64,000 nt of DNA from MGIIa-L3 sp038150305 (lineage in GTDB: Archaea > Thermoplasmatota > Poseidoniia > Poseidoniales > Poseidoniaceae), in NCBI GenBank assembly GCA_038150305.1, contig JAYOTG010000009.1, positions 1-64,000 on the forward strand. The letters run 5' to 3'. The first letter of the stretch is position 1. Every line of letters starts with the position of its first letter. The notes below the pieces were generated by a model that saw only the letters and a list, made by a program, of their open reading frames with translations, did no database searches and had not been told where the DNA came from. Below are positions 8,184 through 16,925 of the stretch, one piece after another. The position numbers were made by a program, and so were the translations under genes.

Positions 8184-9155
8184 GTGGACCGTGCACGACC
8201 GAGCGTGCTGACCTGGTTCGTCCTTGGCGCAGCCTTGCTTGGCGTCTCCAGCGGTGGCGCGCTGCTGCAGGCCTTTGACGCCGTGCCGCCGCTGCTTCGC
8301 GCATCGTGGCGGCTGCAGGCGACCACGGTGCTCCTGCTGCCGCTCGCGCTGCTTGACTGGCGGCGTGAGGGCGCACCGTGGACCTCCGCGGAAGAGGCTC
8401 GAGGAGACGCTGCGCTGCTGGTCGCCTCTGGCGTCTTCCTCGCCCTGCATTTTGGGGCGTGGACCGCGTCGCTGGACCGCACCACGCTGACCCATTCCCT
8501 GCTCTTTGTGACGGCCCATCCGCTCGTGGTGCTGGTCGGTAGCGCGGTGCTTCTGGCGCTTGGCCGAGATATCATTCCACCAGGGCGCCGTGGATGGGCC
8601 GGCGGCTTGCTCGGTTTGCTCGGTGCATCGCTGACCTTGCTCGACGTGGGCGAAGCCACCGGTGGGCAGGAAGTGACCTTCTTCGGTGATCTGCTGGCGT
8701 TCCTCGGCGCCGTCTTCGTGGTGGGTTACCTCGCCGCAGGCCGCGTGCTCCGAGCACGCTGGCCGGTCTTCCTCTACGCTGCGGCGGTCACCGGCCTTGC
8801 TTCAGTGCTGCTGGCGGCCGGTTCCGGTGCTGCGGAGCAGGGCGCCATCGCGGACCACGGCCTCGTGGGATGGACGGGACCGACGTGGCTGGTCGGCTTC
8901 TTGACGCTGGCCTTCTTTGCCGGCTTGGTCGGCCACACGGGCTTGAACCACTGCCTGAAGACCATGACGCCGCTCACCATCTCGATCACGTTGACCATGG
9001 AGCCGGTCGTCGGTTCCATCATCGGGCTCGTCGCGTTCAAGACCGGGATTCCCGGTCCGGCCACGCTTGTCGGTGGCCTGGTGATGTTGGCCGGTCTTCT
9101 CCTGGTGGTGTCCAACCCAGAACCGGACGCGCCTGATGAACGAAGCCACGCATGA
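8184..9155 (+). CDS. EamA/DMT-family transporter
   Basis: A 323-residue membrane protein of the drug/metabolite transporter superfamily. It shows ten hydrophobic segments in two homologous EamA halves. The second half ends with the typical pattern TISITLTMEPVVGSIIGLVAF, similar to the signature around the last pair of helices in this family. Members export amino acids, nucleotides or other small metabolites; the substrate cannot be read here. The GTG start lies 15 bases after the OPT gene, so the two transporters are probably co-transcribed. Confidence 0.85.
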   Translation: MDRARPSVLTWFVLGAALLGVSSGGALLQAFDAVPPLLRASWRLQATTVLLLPLALLDWRREGAPWTSAEEARGDAALLVASGVFLALHFGAWTASLDRTTLTHSLLFVTAHPLVVLVGSAVLLALGRDIIPPGRRGWAGGLLGLLGASLTLLDVGEATGGQEVTFFGDLLAFLGAVFVVGYLAAGRVLRARWPVFLYAAAVTGLASVLLAAGSGAAEQGAIADHGLVGWTGPTWLVGFLTLAFFAGLVGHTGLNHCLKTMTPLTISITLTMEPVVGSIIGLVAFKTGIPGPATLVGGLVMLAGLLLVVSNPEPDAPDERSHA

Positions 9156-9228
9156 GGTCGCGGTCAAAGAAGCATGAGCAGGTCACTGTTTCTTTCATCG
9201 TAGCCCGCCCATGCTTGCATGGCGAACC

Positions 9229-9238
9229 ATCATGTAGC
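9229..9238 (+). promoter_or_regulatory. TATA-like element for surE
   Basis: ATCATGTAG lies about 28 bases upstream of the ATG at 9258. It supports that start over an in-frame ATG at 9219, which would place the element inside the coding region. Confidence 0.4.
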
Positions 9239-9257
9239 ACGTGCAAGACCTTGCAGC

Positions 9258-10244
9258 ATGCCGAAGGATGAGGGCTGGCTGGTCCTGACCAACGACGACG
9301 GCATCGAAGCACCAGGTTTCGAATTGCTCGTCAAGTCCCTTCATGCGGCAGGGCACCCCGTGGTCTCCTTCGCGCCCAAGGGCAACCATTCGGCCGCGGG
9401 CATGCGCATCCAACTCGGCTCACCCATGCCGCTGCGGGAACGTGTGGATTTGGTGGAGGCATGGGGCCTGACCGGTGATGCGCCCGTTCGCCTGTTCGAG
9501 TTGGACGGCACGCCGTGTGACACGATGATCGTCGCGCTGGACGGTGGTTTGGCGCACGTCGCCCCTGAGATTGTGCCACGTTTGGTCGTCTCCGGCGTCA
9601 ACCTTGGGCCAAACTTGAGCCAGGACGCCTACCACAGCGGCACGATGGGGGCTGCGCGTGAAGCCGGCCTGTACGGCATGCCCGCCATCGCTTCCTCGTT
9701 CACCTCCTTCGAGCCCGAAGGCATGCAGAAGGCCGTGGACGCCACGGTGATGCTCGTCGAGCGCGTCCTTCCCTTGCTGCCCAAGGCCGCGATCAACCTG
9801 CGACGCCCGACGGTTGACCTGAGTGCTGCACACATCAGCCCGTGGCCACACGAAGCCCTCGAGCACGCCTGGGCCGAGGAACCGTTCGCGGCCGTCGTGA
9901 CCGCCTTCCAGCACGGAGAACTGATGCTCAACCTCAACGTCGGGCCCGAATGGGACGGGACCTGGTCAAGCACGCGTCTTGGCACGCGATGGTACCGTGA
10001 TGCGGTCAGTTTCGAGGACGCCGGAGAAGGCGAGGTGGCGACCTTTAGGATCGGTGCCGCGAGCATCGACCATTCGGTCGTCGAAGGCGGAGATTGCGAC
10101 GCGGTCGATGCGGGCTCTGCAAGCCTGTCCTCGCTCCCAACGTGGCCCGCCACGCATCCTTTCGCGTTAGAAGAAGCCCTGCTGGCCCAAGCGCTCCGTG
10201 CCGGCGAGGACGGATGGCCGCTCTGGATGGGTCATCAGGCCTGA
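9258..10244 (+). CDS. surE: 5'/3'-nucleotidase SurE
   Basis: A metal-dependent phosphatase of nucleoside monophosphates and short polyphosphates. The N-terminus has VLTNDDGIEAPG with the DD metal ligands, then FAPKGNHSAAGM, and later SGVNLGPNLSQDAYHSGTMGAAREA, all hallmarks of SurE. At 328 residues it is longer than the usual 250-265. The extra length is a C-terminal region without recognisable motif that runs 10 bases into the 3' end of the convergent trmY gene. SurE is linked to nucleotide recycling and survival under stress in other organisms. Confidence 0.93.
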   Translation: MPKDEGWLVLTNDDGIEAPGFELLVKSLHAAGHPVVSFAPKGNHSAAGMRIQLGSPMPLRERVDLVEAWGLTGDAPVRLFELDGTPCDTMIVALDGGLAHVAPEIVPRLVVSGVNLGPNLSQDAYHSGTMGAAREAGLYGMPAIASSFTSFEPEGMQKAVDATVMLVERVLPLLPKAAINLRRPTVDLSAAHISPWPHEALEHAWAEEPFAAVVTAFQHGELMLNLNVGPEWDGTWSSTRLGTRWYRDAVSFEDAGEGEVATFRIGAASIDHSVVEGGDCDAVDAGSASLSSLPTWPATHPFALEEALLAQALRAGEDGWPLWMGHQA

Positions 10245-10834
10245 CGGTCGAGCAACCAATGCACGATGTGCACGGCGGCGTGGCCTTGCAACCAGCGGTC
10301 GCCAAGGCTGCAGCGATCGACGGCATGCCCGCCGAGGTCGGCTTCGGAAAGGGGCTTGTCGTCACTCAAGACGAAGCCGAGGTCGCGTTCCGAGAGTTCG
10401 GGTTGCTCAACGAGCATGCCGTCGAAGGACGGGGCTTCAGCGTCGAGCACGAACACGGTGCTCTCGCTCCATTCGCGAAGGGTGTCCGCCAAGGCGCCGC
10501 CGCTTTCGTCCAGTCCGGGCGTAACTTCGCGCCACTGCCCTCGGGGCGGTTGAGGCTTCAGCAGCGCTTTGCCAAGCATGCCCGCCGCGGAGCGTTCGTC
10601 GGCATGCAGGCCGCGAAGGGTGGCACCGTTGAGGCGCAGCCGTCGGGCGGGGCCGGGTCCTCCGCCCAAATGCAGGATGACCTCCACGTCCTCACGCCGT
10701 CCGTGGCTGGTGAGGAGCGCCGCGGTGGTGGCCCTGACGAGCACGTCGAAGCGTCCACCGGCACCGGCCAAATCGTTGAGCGGCACTTTGCCACGGGCCA
10801 TTGCGCGGTGCCCGATGACGGCGAAGCGTCGCAC
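10235..10834 (-). CDS. trmY: tRNA (pseudouridine54-N1)-methyltransferase TrmY
   Basis: A 199-residue SPOUT-class methyltransferase that forms N1-methylpseudouridine at position 54 of archaeal tRNA T loops. The N-terminal pattern RRFAVIGHRAMARGKVPLND, then GRFDVLVRATTAALLTSHGRR, is characteristic of this family (formerly DUF358). The C-terminal part, with FVLSDDKPLSEAD, suits the trefoil-knot S-adenosylmethionine site. The GTG start overlaps nothing but begins only one base after the end of coaBC, indicating co-transcription. It is one of several tRNA-maturation genes in the window. Confidence 0.9.
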   Translation of the reverse strand: MRRFAVIGHRAMARGKVPLNDLAGAGGRFDVLVRATTAALLTSHGRREDVEVILHLGGGPGPARRLRLNGATLRGLHADERSAAGMLGKALLKPQPPRGQWREVTPGLDESGGALADTLREWSESTVFVLDAEAPSFDGMLVEQPELSERDLGFVLSDDKPLSEADLGGHAVDRCSLGDRWLQGHAAVHIVHWLLDRQA

Positions 10835-10835
10835 C

Positions 10836-12083
10836 TCAGGACCCCCGCTCGATCAATCGGCGGATGGCCTCCACGAGGTCGCGTTCGGTGCGGAGGGCAA
10901 AATCAGCGCCCGTGGCGTCGACGAGGTGGCCTCGTGGTCGCGTGTCGTCGCCGAGGTCCTCGAGTCGGTTGGCGATGACCGCGGTCATGCCGGCTCGCTC
11001 CACTTGTGCGACTGCCCGCCGAACGAGTTCCTTCTGTTTGATGCCGGTTTCCAGCTTGAATCCAATTCGAACCGCGCCTTCGCAGGCTTCGCGGAGCGCA
11101 TCGATGTGCTTCGGGCCTGGGGCGAGGTCGATCTGCAAGCCGTCGGAGCCTGAGGCCACCTTGCCTTCGGCGGGATCGGTGATGAGGTAATCGAGCACGG
11201 CGGCCACGTGGACCCACGCGTCGAGCCGGTCACGCGCGACGGCTTGGCACTCGGCCAGCATGTCCGGCGCGGTTTCGGCTCGAATGACGAGGGGCAACCA
11301 CGCCGGCTGTTCCACCGTGGTCAGCCCTGCGATGCAGGTCACGTCGTGTCCATGGCGGTAGAGGTCGTCCGCGACGGCCCAACCGGTGCGGCCGCTGCTG
11401 GTGTTGACCAAGCGCCGCACGTCGTCCATCGGCGTGGCGGTCGCGCCGAGGGTGACCGCCACGGAGCGGCGTTGCGGAGCGCGGGCGTTGAGGAGGTGAG
11501 CGAATCGGGCCACGACTTCTGTGTGGCCAGCCGTTTTTCGCTTCCCCTCTTGGAGCGGGCCCCACAACACGTGCATGCCCTGTTCACGCGCGGCTTCGAC
11601 CAAGTCGTCGGTGACGGGGTCGCTCGCCAGATCTTCGTGCATGCTGGGCACGGCCATGATGGGCGTGCCGCGAGAACGCGCCACAGAGAGCGCCATCATC
11701 AGCGGCCCACCTTGGAGGCCGTGCACGTGGGCGGCCAGCGTGTTTCGCGTTGCGGGCGCCACAAGCACGCCGTCGACGTCGTCGAGTTGATCCATCCCGC
11801 TCGACCAATCGGTGAGCACCGCGCCGTCCGTGGCCCATTCCACAGCGAGGGGGGTGATGATGCGCTGTGCGGCCTCGGACATCACGGTCAGCACGTCTGC
11901 GCCGTGGCGGCGAAGTTCACGCGCCAAACGCACGGTGTCCACGGCAGCGATGCCTCCGCTGACCCCCAACACCACCCGACGCCCCTCGAGGGAATCGCCG
12001 AGGCGTTCGACGCCCGTGTCGCTGCTCACAGCCTGCGGGAAACGCCGCTCGCCATGACTCCTTCGCCGAGGGCGAGGCTTCAT
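10836..12083 (-). CDS. coaBC: Bifunctional phosphopantothenoylcysteine decarboxylase / phosphopantothenate-cysteine ligase
   Basis: This 415-residue fused enzyme catalyses two steps of coenzyme A synthesis: joining cysteine to 4'-phosphopantothenate, then decarboxylating it. The N-terminal flavoprotein (CoaC) part has LGVSGGIAAVDTVRLA and VLVAPATRNTLAAHVHG. The C-terminal CoaB part has NTSSGRTGWAVADDLYRHGH and VHVAAVLDYL. The frame stays open far upstream, but residues there are an antisense shadow of the opposite gene, so the ATG at 12083 is used. trmY follows directly. The cysteine-binding flap of CoaC was not individually verified. Confidence 0.92.
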   Translation of the reverse strand: MKPRPRRRSHGERRFPQAVSSDTGVERLGDSLEGRRVVLGVSGGIAAVDTVRLARELRRHGADVLTVMSEAAQRIITPLAVEWATDGAVLTDWSSGMDQLDDVDGVLVAPATRNTLAAHVHGLQGGPLMMALSVARSRGTPIMAVPSMHEDLASDPVTDDLVEAAREQGMHVLWGPLQEGKRKTAGHTEVVARFAHLLNARAPQRRSVAVTLGATATPMDDVRRLVNTSSGRTGWAVADDLYRHGHDVTCIAGLTTVEQPAWLPLVIRAETAPDMLAECQAVARDRLDAWVHVAAVLDYLITDPAEGKVASGSDGLQIDLAPGPKHIDALREACEGAVRIGFKLETGIKQKELVRRAVAQVERAGMTAVIANRLEDLGDDTRPRGHLVDATGADFALRTERDLVEAIRRLIERGS

Positions 12084-12107
12084 GGCATCCGCCCGAGAGC
12101 CTCGCGC

Positions 12108-12731
12108 ATGGCGAACCGAGGCGACGACCTCGTGCTGGCGGGCGCGCCGCCGGCACGGAGCTCGACCCCTTCGTCGCCCTTCGCCATGCATCACCGCAGC
12201 ACGGTGTTCATCCTCGCCGTGGACCTCTTCGTCCTCGCGTACGCTTCGTTCGCGCTTGCGGCCTTGTTCAGCGTGGACTTGGGCCTGACCGGATCGGTGG
12301 TCTTCGCGGTGGTCTTCGGCCGCTTGTGGACCGGGTACAGGGCTCGACGAACATGGGCGTATTGGCCCGCGGTCGTGGTCATGAGCTTGACCTTCCTGTT
12401 CTTCATGGCCTTGTCCTTGCTTTACCTGTGGAACGGGCTTCGCGGTGACCTCATGGGCGTCCTGCTTGCCTTCCTCATGATTTGGGCCGCCTTTGGGACC
12501 GGTCGGCGCGTCCGTGTGCACCTGCTTCCGACCTACAAAGCGGCCTATGCTGAGAAACCCATGGACCTTGAAGCGGGCCTGGAACCCGGTGAAATGCTCG
12601 CCGCTTGCCCACACTGTTTGGCGGTACTCGCCATCCGACCTGAGGCGCTCTCGGGTGAGGACCGCTGCCCGCACTGCGAGGGGGCCTTGGTGAGTCCTGA
12701 TATGGTCGCACGACACGACGAAGAAGCTTGA
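12108..12731 (+). CDS. Membrane protein with C-terminal zinc ribbon
   Basis: Residues from about 27 onward form three or four membrane helices (roughly 30-55, 57-75, 85-115, 118-140). A cytoplasmic tail follows, with a two-knuckle zinc ribbon (CPHC and CPHC about 24 residues apart). The C-terminus is acidic. No family is recognised. Two starts are possible: ATG 12108, which has TTCATGG about 28 bases upstream, or ATG 12186, which begins right before the first helix. The promoter spacing favours 12108, but the Ser/Pro-rich N-terminus it adds looks poorly structured. The gene is divergent from coaBC and upstream of the exosome operon. Confidence 0.65.
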   Translation: MANRGDDLVLAGAPPARSSTPSSPFAMHHRSTVFILAVDLFVLAYASFALAALFSVDLGLTGSVVFAVVFGRLWTGYRARRTWAYWPAVVVMSLTFLFFMALSLLYLWNGLRGDLMGVLLAFLMIWAAFGTGRRVRVHLLPTYKAAYAEKPMDLEAGLEPGEMLAACPHCLAVLAIRPEALSGEDRCPHCEGALVSPDMVARHDEEA

Positions 12732-12748
12732 GCCCGCATGTGTTGGGT

Positions 12749-12756
12749 TTATGATG
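12749..12756 (+). promoter_or_regulatory. TATA-like element of the exosome operon
   Basis: TTTATGAT in a GC-rich gap lies 32-39 bases before the rrp4 ATG. AGGAGAGA just before that ATG provides a ribosome binding site, so this mRNA probably has a short leader. Confidence 0.5.
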
Positions 12757-12787
12757 GGGTCGCGGGTGGCCGGGTCAGGAGAGAACA

Positions 12788-13483
12788 ATGTCCCAAGGTC
12801 AGAACGGCGCCGAGCTGCGCCTGGTGACCCCGGGTTCGGCCATCGGGCCGGTGTCCGGGCGTCGAGTCGGAACTGGAGCCCTCATTCAGGGCGACGAAAT
12901 CATCGCTACCCGAGTTGGCCACATCCGTGAGCGTCACGGCACCGTGTCGGTTGACCCCGTGGCCAGCTGTTACATGCCCCGCTCTGGCGACTTGGTGATC
13001 GGCACGGTCATCGAGGCACGCAGCAACCTCTGGTTCCTCGACATCAACGGACCCTTCCAAGCCCTCCTCCCCATGTCGCTCGCCCCGTGGAAGGTCGAGT
13101 TCGGGGGCACCCGCGACCACGCGGACATCAACGACAGCCTGCTCATGCGTGTGCAGGAAGTTGACGAGGTCCAGAACGTCGTGGCGACGATGAAGGGCAT
13201 CGGCCTGCGCCGCCTTGCAGAAGGTGCAGTGCTCACCCTCGATGTCCAGCACATCGACACCCTCCGCGCTGAAGGTGCGGCTCTTCTCAAGCGGCTTCGC
13301 GACCTCAGCGACTGCCGCCTTGTCCTCGCCGACAACGGTCGGTTGTGGGCTGACGGCGACGCGGCCGGCATCGACTGGCTCCGCGCCCTCCTCCGAGCGG
13401 TCGCTGCCGCAGGACGCTCGGACAGCTTCGAGGCCATCCTCGACGCGCATGCGGCAAACGCTCCAAACCAAGGTGATGCATGA
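12788..13483 (+). CDS. rrp4: Exosome complex RNA-binding subunit Rrp4
   Basis: A 231-residue cap protein of the archaeal exosome, which binds RNA and feeds it to the Rrp41/Rrp42 ring. The N-terminal domain begins VTPGSAIGP...GTGALIQGDEIIAT, as in Rrp4. An S1 domain follows (about residues 60-135, with SGDLVIGTVIEARSNLWFLDI), and a C-terminal KH-like domain ends the protein, including ADNGRLWADGD. It opens an operon and overlaps rrp41 by 4 bases (ATGA). In many archaea rrp4 follows the proteasome alpha and SBDS genes; here those lie 20 kb away. Confidence 0.95.
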   Translation: MSQGQNGAELRLVTPGSAIGPVSGRRVGTGALIQGDEIIATRVGHIRERHGTVSVDPVASCYMPRSGDLVIGTVIEARSNLWFLDINGPFQALLPMSLAPWKVEFGGTRDHADINDSLLMRVQEVDEVQNVVATMKGIGLRRLAEGAVLTLDVQHIDTLRAEGAALLKRLRDLSDCRLVLADNGRLWADGDAAGIDWLRALLRAVAAAGRSDSFEAILDAHAANAPNQGDA

Positions 13484-14211
13484 TGGGTGGATACGGCGAT
13501 GTCAAACTCCTGAACGACGATGGGACGCGCCTTGACGGCCGCACCGTCGATGAGATGCGCCCGGTCGAAATCAAGGCCGGCATCCTGCCCGCAGCCCAAG
13601 GCTCGGCATGGGTGAAGCACGGCCTCAACGTGGCCGTGGTCGCGGTCTACGGCCCGATGGAAGCGCACCCCCGCAAGATCCAGCGCCAAGACCGCGCTGT
13701 CCTCGACGTGCGCTACAACATGGCGCCCTTCTCCACCTCGGACCGCATCCGCCCCGGCTTCAACCGCCGCTCGCGAGAGATTTCCAAGGTCACCGCAGAA
13801 GCCCTCGAATCCGTCGTGCTGCTCGAGCGCTACCCGCGCTCGAAGATTCGCGTCGAAATCGAGATCCTCGCGGCCGAAGCCGGCACCCGCTGCGTGGGCA
13901 TCACGGCCGCCTCGGTGGCCCTCGCCGACGCCGGCATCCCAATGCGCGATATGGTCGTCGGCATCGCCTCCGGCAAGATCCAGGACACCGTCGTGCTCGA
14001 CCTCGACAAGGCCGAGGACAACTACGGTCAGGCTGACCTTCCGATGGGCATCTGCCCTAACACGGGTGAACTCGTCTTCCTCCAGATGGACGGCGACCTG
14101 TCCATTGAGGAGTACAACCTCGCGACCGAGTACAACTACAAGGCCGCGGCCGAAATCCATGAGATCATGGTCGCCGCTCTGAAGGCCCGATACGACGGAG
14201 GTGAGGCGTGA
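13480..14211 (+). CDS. rrp41: Exosome complex catalytic subunit Rrp41
   Basis: A 243-residue RNase PH-fold phosphorolytic 3'-5' exoribonuclease, the active subunit of the hexameric ring. Family features include RLDGRTVDEMRPVEIKAGIL near the N-terminus, RSREISKVTAEALESVVLLE, and the acidic active-site region DLPMGICPNTGELVFLQMDG. Basic residues around RIRPGFNRRSRE fit the phosphate and RNA path. Length is normal. It is translationally coupled to rrp4 and rrp42. Confidence 0.95.
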   Translation: MMGGYGDVKLLNDDGTRLDGRTVDEMRPVEIKAGILPAAQGSAWVKHGLNVAVVAVYGPMEAHPRKIQRQDRAVLDVRYNMAPFSTSDRIRPGFNRRSREISKVTAEALESVVLLERYPRSKIRVEIEILAAEAGTRCVGITAASVALADAGIPMRDMVVGIASGKIQDTVVLDLDKAEDNYGQADLPMGICPNTGELVFLQMDGDLSIEEYNLATEYNYKAAAEIHEIMVAALKARYDGGEA

Positions 14212-14996
14212 TGGCTGCTCCCGTCCCCAGTTTGCTCCGTCAAGAACTCGAGCGCCTGGCCGAGTCCGACCAGCGCATCGACGGCCGAGGTCGTTGGGAC
14301 CGCCGCGACGTTCAGCTTGAGGTGGACATTCTCTACAACGCCGAAGGCTCCGCCAAGGTGACGTGGGGCGACACGGTGGTCTACGCCGGGGTCAAGTTCG
14401 AGCTGCGCACTCCGTGGCCGGACCGACCCACCCAAGGTTCCCTGATGTGCGGTGCTGAATTGCGCCCCGTGGCGCACCGCAAGTACGAGCCCGGCCCCCC
14501 CAGCCCACAATCCATCGAGCTTGGTCGTGTGGTGGACCGCGGCATCCGCGAGTCCGGCTGCATCGACATGGAAGCCCTGTGCATTGTGCCCGGCGAGAAG
14601 GTCTGGGGCGTGATGATCGACATCCACGTGCTTTCCGACGGTGGCAACATCTTCGACGCCTGCGGTCTTGCGGCCATTGCCGCACTGCGCACCGCCGTCG
14701 TGCCCGCAGAGCGCTTTGACGTCGGTGAAGACCACGTCCTCGCGGTCAAGGGCACGCCCGTCATGGCCTCCTTCCAGCGCGTCGGTGGACGCTTCGTCTA
14801 CGACCCCTGCGAAGACGAGGAGACCGGCGGCGAGGAGCGGATCCACATTACCCTCGGTGACGAGGAGCACCTCCACTCCCTTCAGAAGGGCCTAAAAGGA
14901 GCCTTCACGCCCGCCGAGTTCGCCGAGATCCTTGAGGTCGCCCGAACGCACTGTGGTGAACTCCGAGAACTCGTCAGCAGCATGGAGGGGAACTGA
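14208..14996 (+). CDS. rrp42: Exosome complex subunit Rrp42
   Basis: A 262-residue RNase PH-fold protein that pairs with Rrp41; it has no catalytic site of its own but completes the active ring. It shows RIDGRGRWDRRDVQLE near the N-terminus, GSAKVTWGDTVVYAGVK, and GRFVYDPCEDEE, the position where acidic catalytic residues of Rrp41 are replaced. The start is GTG 14208 or the overlapping ATG 14211; both overlap the rrp41 stop. The ribosomal protein gene begins at the base after its stop. Confidence 0.94.
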   Translation: MMAAPVPSLLRQELERLAESDQRIDGRGRWDRRDVQLEVDILYNAEGSAKVTWGDTVVYAGVKFELRTPWPDRPTQGSLMCGAELRPVAHRKYEPGPPSPQSIELGRVVDRGIRESGCIDMEALCIVPGEKVWGVMIDIHVLSDGGNIFDACGLAAIAALRTAVVPAERFDVGEDHVLAVKGTPVMASFQRVGGRFVYDPCEDEETGGEERIHITLGDEEHLHSLQKGLKGAFTPAEFAEILEVARTHCGELRELVSSMEGN

Positions 14997-15356
14997 TTGG
15001 CCAAGCGCACCCAGAAAGCCGGACGAACCGGTCGCTTCGGCGCCCGCTACGGTGTGAGCGTTCGACGCAACGCAGGCGTTGCCCTGGCCAAGAAGTCGGC
15101 CAAGTACACCTGCCCCACCTGCCAGTACCGCAAGGTCCGCCGCAAGGCGGCTGGCATCTGGCACTGCAGCAAGTGCGACTACACCTTCGCCGGTGGCGTT
15201 TGGGAACCCTTCACCCGTGCTTCCGACACCAACGCTCGCATCGTCCGTCGCAACGCCGACGGCGCGACCACGGCCGACATGGCCTACATCGCCCAGCAGG
15301 CCGCGCTTGACTACGAGCGCCGCCTCGCCGCTGGCGAGATCGACGAAGAGGAGTGA
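14997..15356 (+). CDS. rpl37ae: Ribosomal protein L37Ae (eL43)
   Basis: A 119-residue large-subunit protein with a C4 zinc ribbon (CPTC and CSKC). The N-terminus MAKRTQKAGRTGRFGARYG matches the family. The start codon is TTG, placed directly after the rrp42 stop with no gap; no other start keeps the conserved N-terminus. The C-terminal acidic extension after the globular part is somewhat long. Position between rrp42 and pcc1 is the classic archaeal order. Confidence 0.95.
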   Translation: MAKRTQKAGRTGRFGARYGVSVRRNAGVALAKKSAKYTCPTCQYRKVRRKAAGIWHCSKCDYTFAGGVWEPFTRASDTNARIVRRNADGATTADMAYIAQQAALDYERRLAAGEIDEEE

Positions 15357-15589
15357 TACGGCTGTTGGCGCCCTGCGCCGCCACGCTCACCGTTGACGTC
15401 ACCGCGCCAGCCTTGCATCGCGCGCTTGTGGCGTGCTTGAGCACCGAGCACGAGGTGCACATCGACGGCACACACCTTTCGTGGACCTTCGGTGAAGCCC
15501 GCGTCAGCGATCTTCGCGCGGTGATGAACACCGCCCTTCGCTCCCTCATCGCCGCCGATGAGGTCGTTTCACAACCACCGCGTTCTTGA
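15353..15589 (+). CDS. pcc1: KEOPS complex subunit Pcc1
   Basis: A 78-residue protein, the dimerisation subunit of the KEOPS complex that makes N6-threonylcarbamoyladenosine at tRNA position 37. It is recognised by size, an alternating beta pattern, the C-terminal helix motif LRAVMNTALRSLIAADE, and its standard place after L37Ae. GTG 15353 overlaps the L37Ae stop, implying coupled translation. The other KEOPS genes are outside this window. Confidence 0.85.
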   Translation: MIRLLAPCAATLTVDVTAPALHRALVACLSTEHEVHIDGTHLSWTFGEARVSDLRAVMNTALRSLIAADEVVSQPPRS

Positions 15590-15612
15590 GGGGCCTCCCC
15601 TCCGTATGGACC

Positions 15613-15927
15613 ATGAGCGAACTCGAGCGTCTGCAGGTTGTCGTCGGCGAAGTCCAAACGGCGCGCCAACAGGTGGCGACCGTCCGCAACCAAGTCGCTG
15701 AACTCGAGGGCACCATTGCAGCGGTTGAGGCCCAGCCCGAAGGGCTTGCCCTGCACCGCCACCTTGGTGGTGTGCTGATTGAAGTCGGCGATCGAGCGAC
15801 GCTCATCGAGGACCTGAAGACCAGCCACGCCCGACTCCAAGAGCACCTGCAGCGCCTGACGGAGCACGAAGCACGTCTGATCGAAGCCTACGAAACCATG
15901 CGCAAGGACCTCGAGGGATCTGCGTGA
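15613..15927 (+). CDS. pfdB: Prefoldin beta subunit
   Basis: A 104-residue protein of long heptad-rich helices flanking a short hairpin around residues 45-65, the jellyfish-arm design of prefoldin beta. Prefoldin holds unfolded proteins and passes them to the thermosome. The start ATG 15613 (MSELERLQ) matches the family better than an in-frame start at 15586. It sits 24 bases after pcc1, as in other archaea, and overlaps the DHH gene by 4 bases. The alpha subunit is not in the window. Confidence 0.88.
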   Translation: MSELERLQVVVGEVQTARQQVATVRNQVAELEGTIAAVEAQPEGLALHRHLGGVLIEVGDRATLIEDLKTSHARLQEHLQRLTEHEARLIEAYETMRKDLEGSA

Positions 15928-16925
15928 CGGCTTTCGAAGCCGACCTAGATCGGCTTCATGTGTGGTTGAATGAGGCCGCTTCTCGCGGCGCCGTGCCCGT
16001 GGTCTGTGGCGCCAACGGCGACATGGACACCGTGGCTTCTGCCGTTGCCTTGGCGGCGGCTCTCCCGCAAGCCATGGCCTGTGGGCGCCATTTGGGCCGC
16101 TTGGCCAAGCGTCTGGTGGACGATGAGCAGGCCCCTTTCCGTCGTCTCGGGCGCCCAACGGCATGGCCAAGCGCGCTCGGGGGCCTTGTGGTGGTGGATG
16201 CCGCTGCGCCAAGCCAAGTTGATCTCGACCTTCCAGAGGGTGTTCCAGTGTGCGTGCTCGATCACCACGCGACCGACGGCTGGCCGCTCGGGGACCAAGA
16301 TTTGAGCCTGAAATGGCCGGTGTCCGCCACCACGGAGATCGTCACGGCCTACTTGTCTCGTCATCATCCAGCCGCCTTGACCGCGCCGGTGAAGCGGCTT
16401 CTCATGGCAGGGCTCATCACGGATACGGGTCGGTTCAAGCACGCTCAAGCGTCGTCCTTCCGCTCCGCCCTCACCTTGCTTGAGGACGACGAACTCGATT
16501 ACAGGACACTCGTCGACCGCATTGAAGCGGACGTTGACGTGACCTCAAGCGACCACGGCGCGCTGTTGAAGGGCCTGCAACGGGCAACGACCACGGACGC
16601 AGGCCCGTGGCGTCTGGTCACGACCCGGGCAGGAACCCTCGAAGGTCGCCTCGCCTCCATGCTTCTCGGAACCGGCGCCGACGTGTGTTTCGTCGTCCGT
16701 CATCGGGACGGAAAGACCCGCGTCACCGGACGAGCCCGAGCCACAGCGTGCCGGGAAGGCTTGCACCTGGGGCGTCTCCTCGAGGAGCTGGCCGCCGTTC
16801 ACGGCGGCGAAGGTGGAGGTCATGACGGCGCAGCCGGCTGGACGTCCGGGCTCGATCGCGTCGCCGCAGAAACCGCAGCGCTGGCCGCTGTTGCCGCAAC
16901 CCCAAGACACGAGGTGAACCCCTGA
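15924..16925 (+). CDS. DHH/DHHA1-family phosphoesterase (archaeal RecJ-like)
   Basis: A 333-residue metal-dependent phosphoesterase. The DHH domain shows GANGDMDTVASA, an aspartate strand in LVVVDAAAP, the signature LDHHATD, and LITDTGRF with a further metal ligand. The C-terminal DHHA1 domain carries GRARATACREGLHLG and a Gly-rich GGHDGAAGW loop. Relatives act on single-stranded nucleic acid or small oligonucleotides; archaeal versions beside prefoldin beta are usually annotated as RecJ-like. The GTG start overlaps the prefoldin gene, and the next gene overlaps its stop. Confidence 0.85.
   Translation: MTAFEADLDRLHVWLNEAASRGAVPVVCGANGDMDTVASAVALAAALPQAMACGRHLGRLAKRLVDDEQAPFRRLGRPTAWPSALGGLVVVDAAAPSQVDLDLPEGVPVCVLDHHATDGWPLGDQDLSLKWPVSATTEIVTAYLSRHHPAALTAPVKRLLMAGLITDTGRFKHAQASSFRSALTLLEDDELDYRTLVDRIEADVDVTSSDHGALLKGLQRATTTDAGPWRLVTTRAGTLEGRLASMLLGTGADVCFVVRHRDGKTRVTGRARATACREGLHLGRLLEELAAVHGGEGGGHDGAAGWTSGLDRVAAETAALAAVAATPRHEVNP

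Noticed and set aside
9187..9196. T-rich tract after the DMT transporter as a terminator
   Set aside because: It is a short pyrimidine stretch without the longer T-run expected of archaeal terminators, and no convincing terminators were found elsewhere.
10836..12083. CoaC half as a UbiX prenyltransferase for the UbiD-like enzyme
   Set aside because: The flavoprotein is fused to a clear CoaB ligase domain, so coenzyme A synthesis explains it.
11208..12107. Long plus-strand frame leading into the zinc-ribbon membrane gene
   Set aside because: It is antisense to coaBC, whose motifs are unambiguous; only the part after about 12108 looks like real protein.
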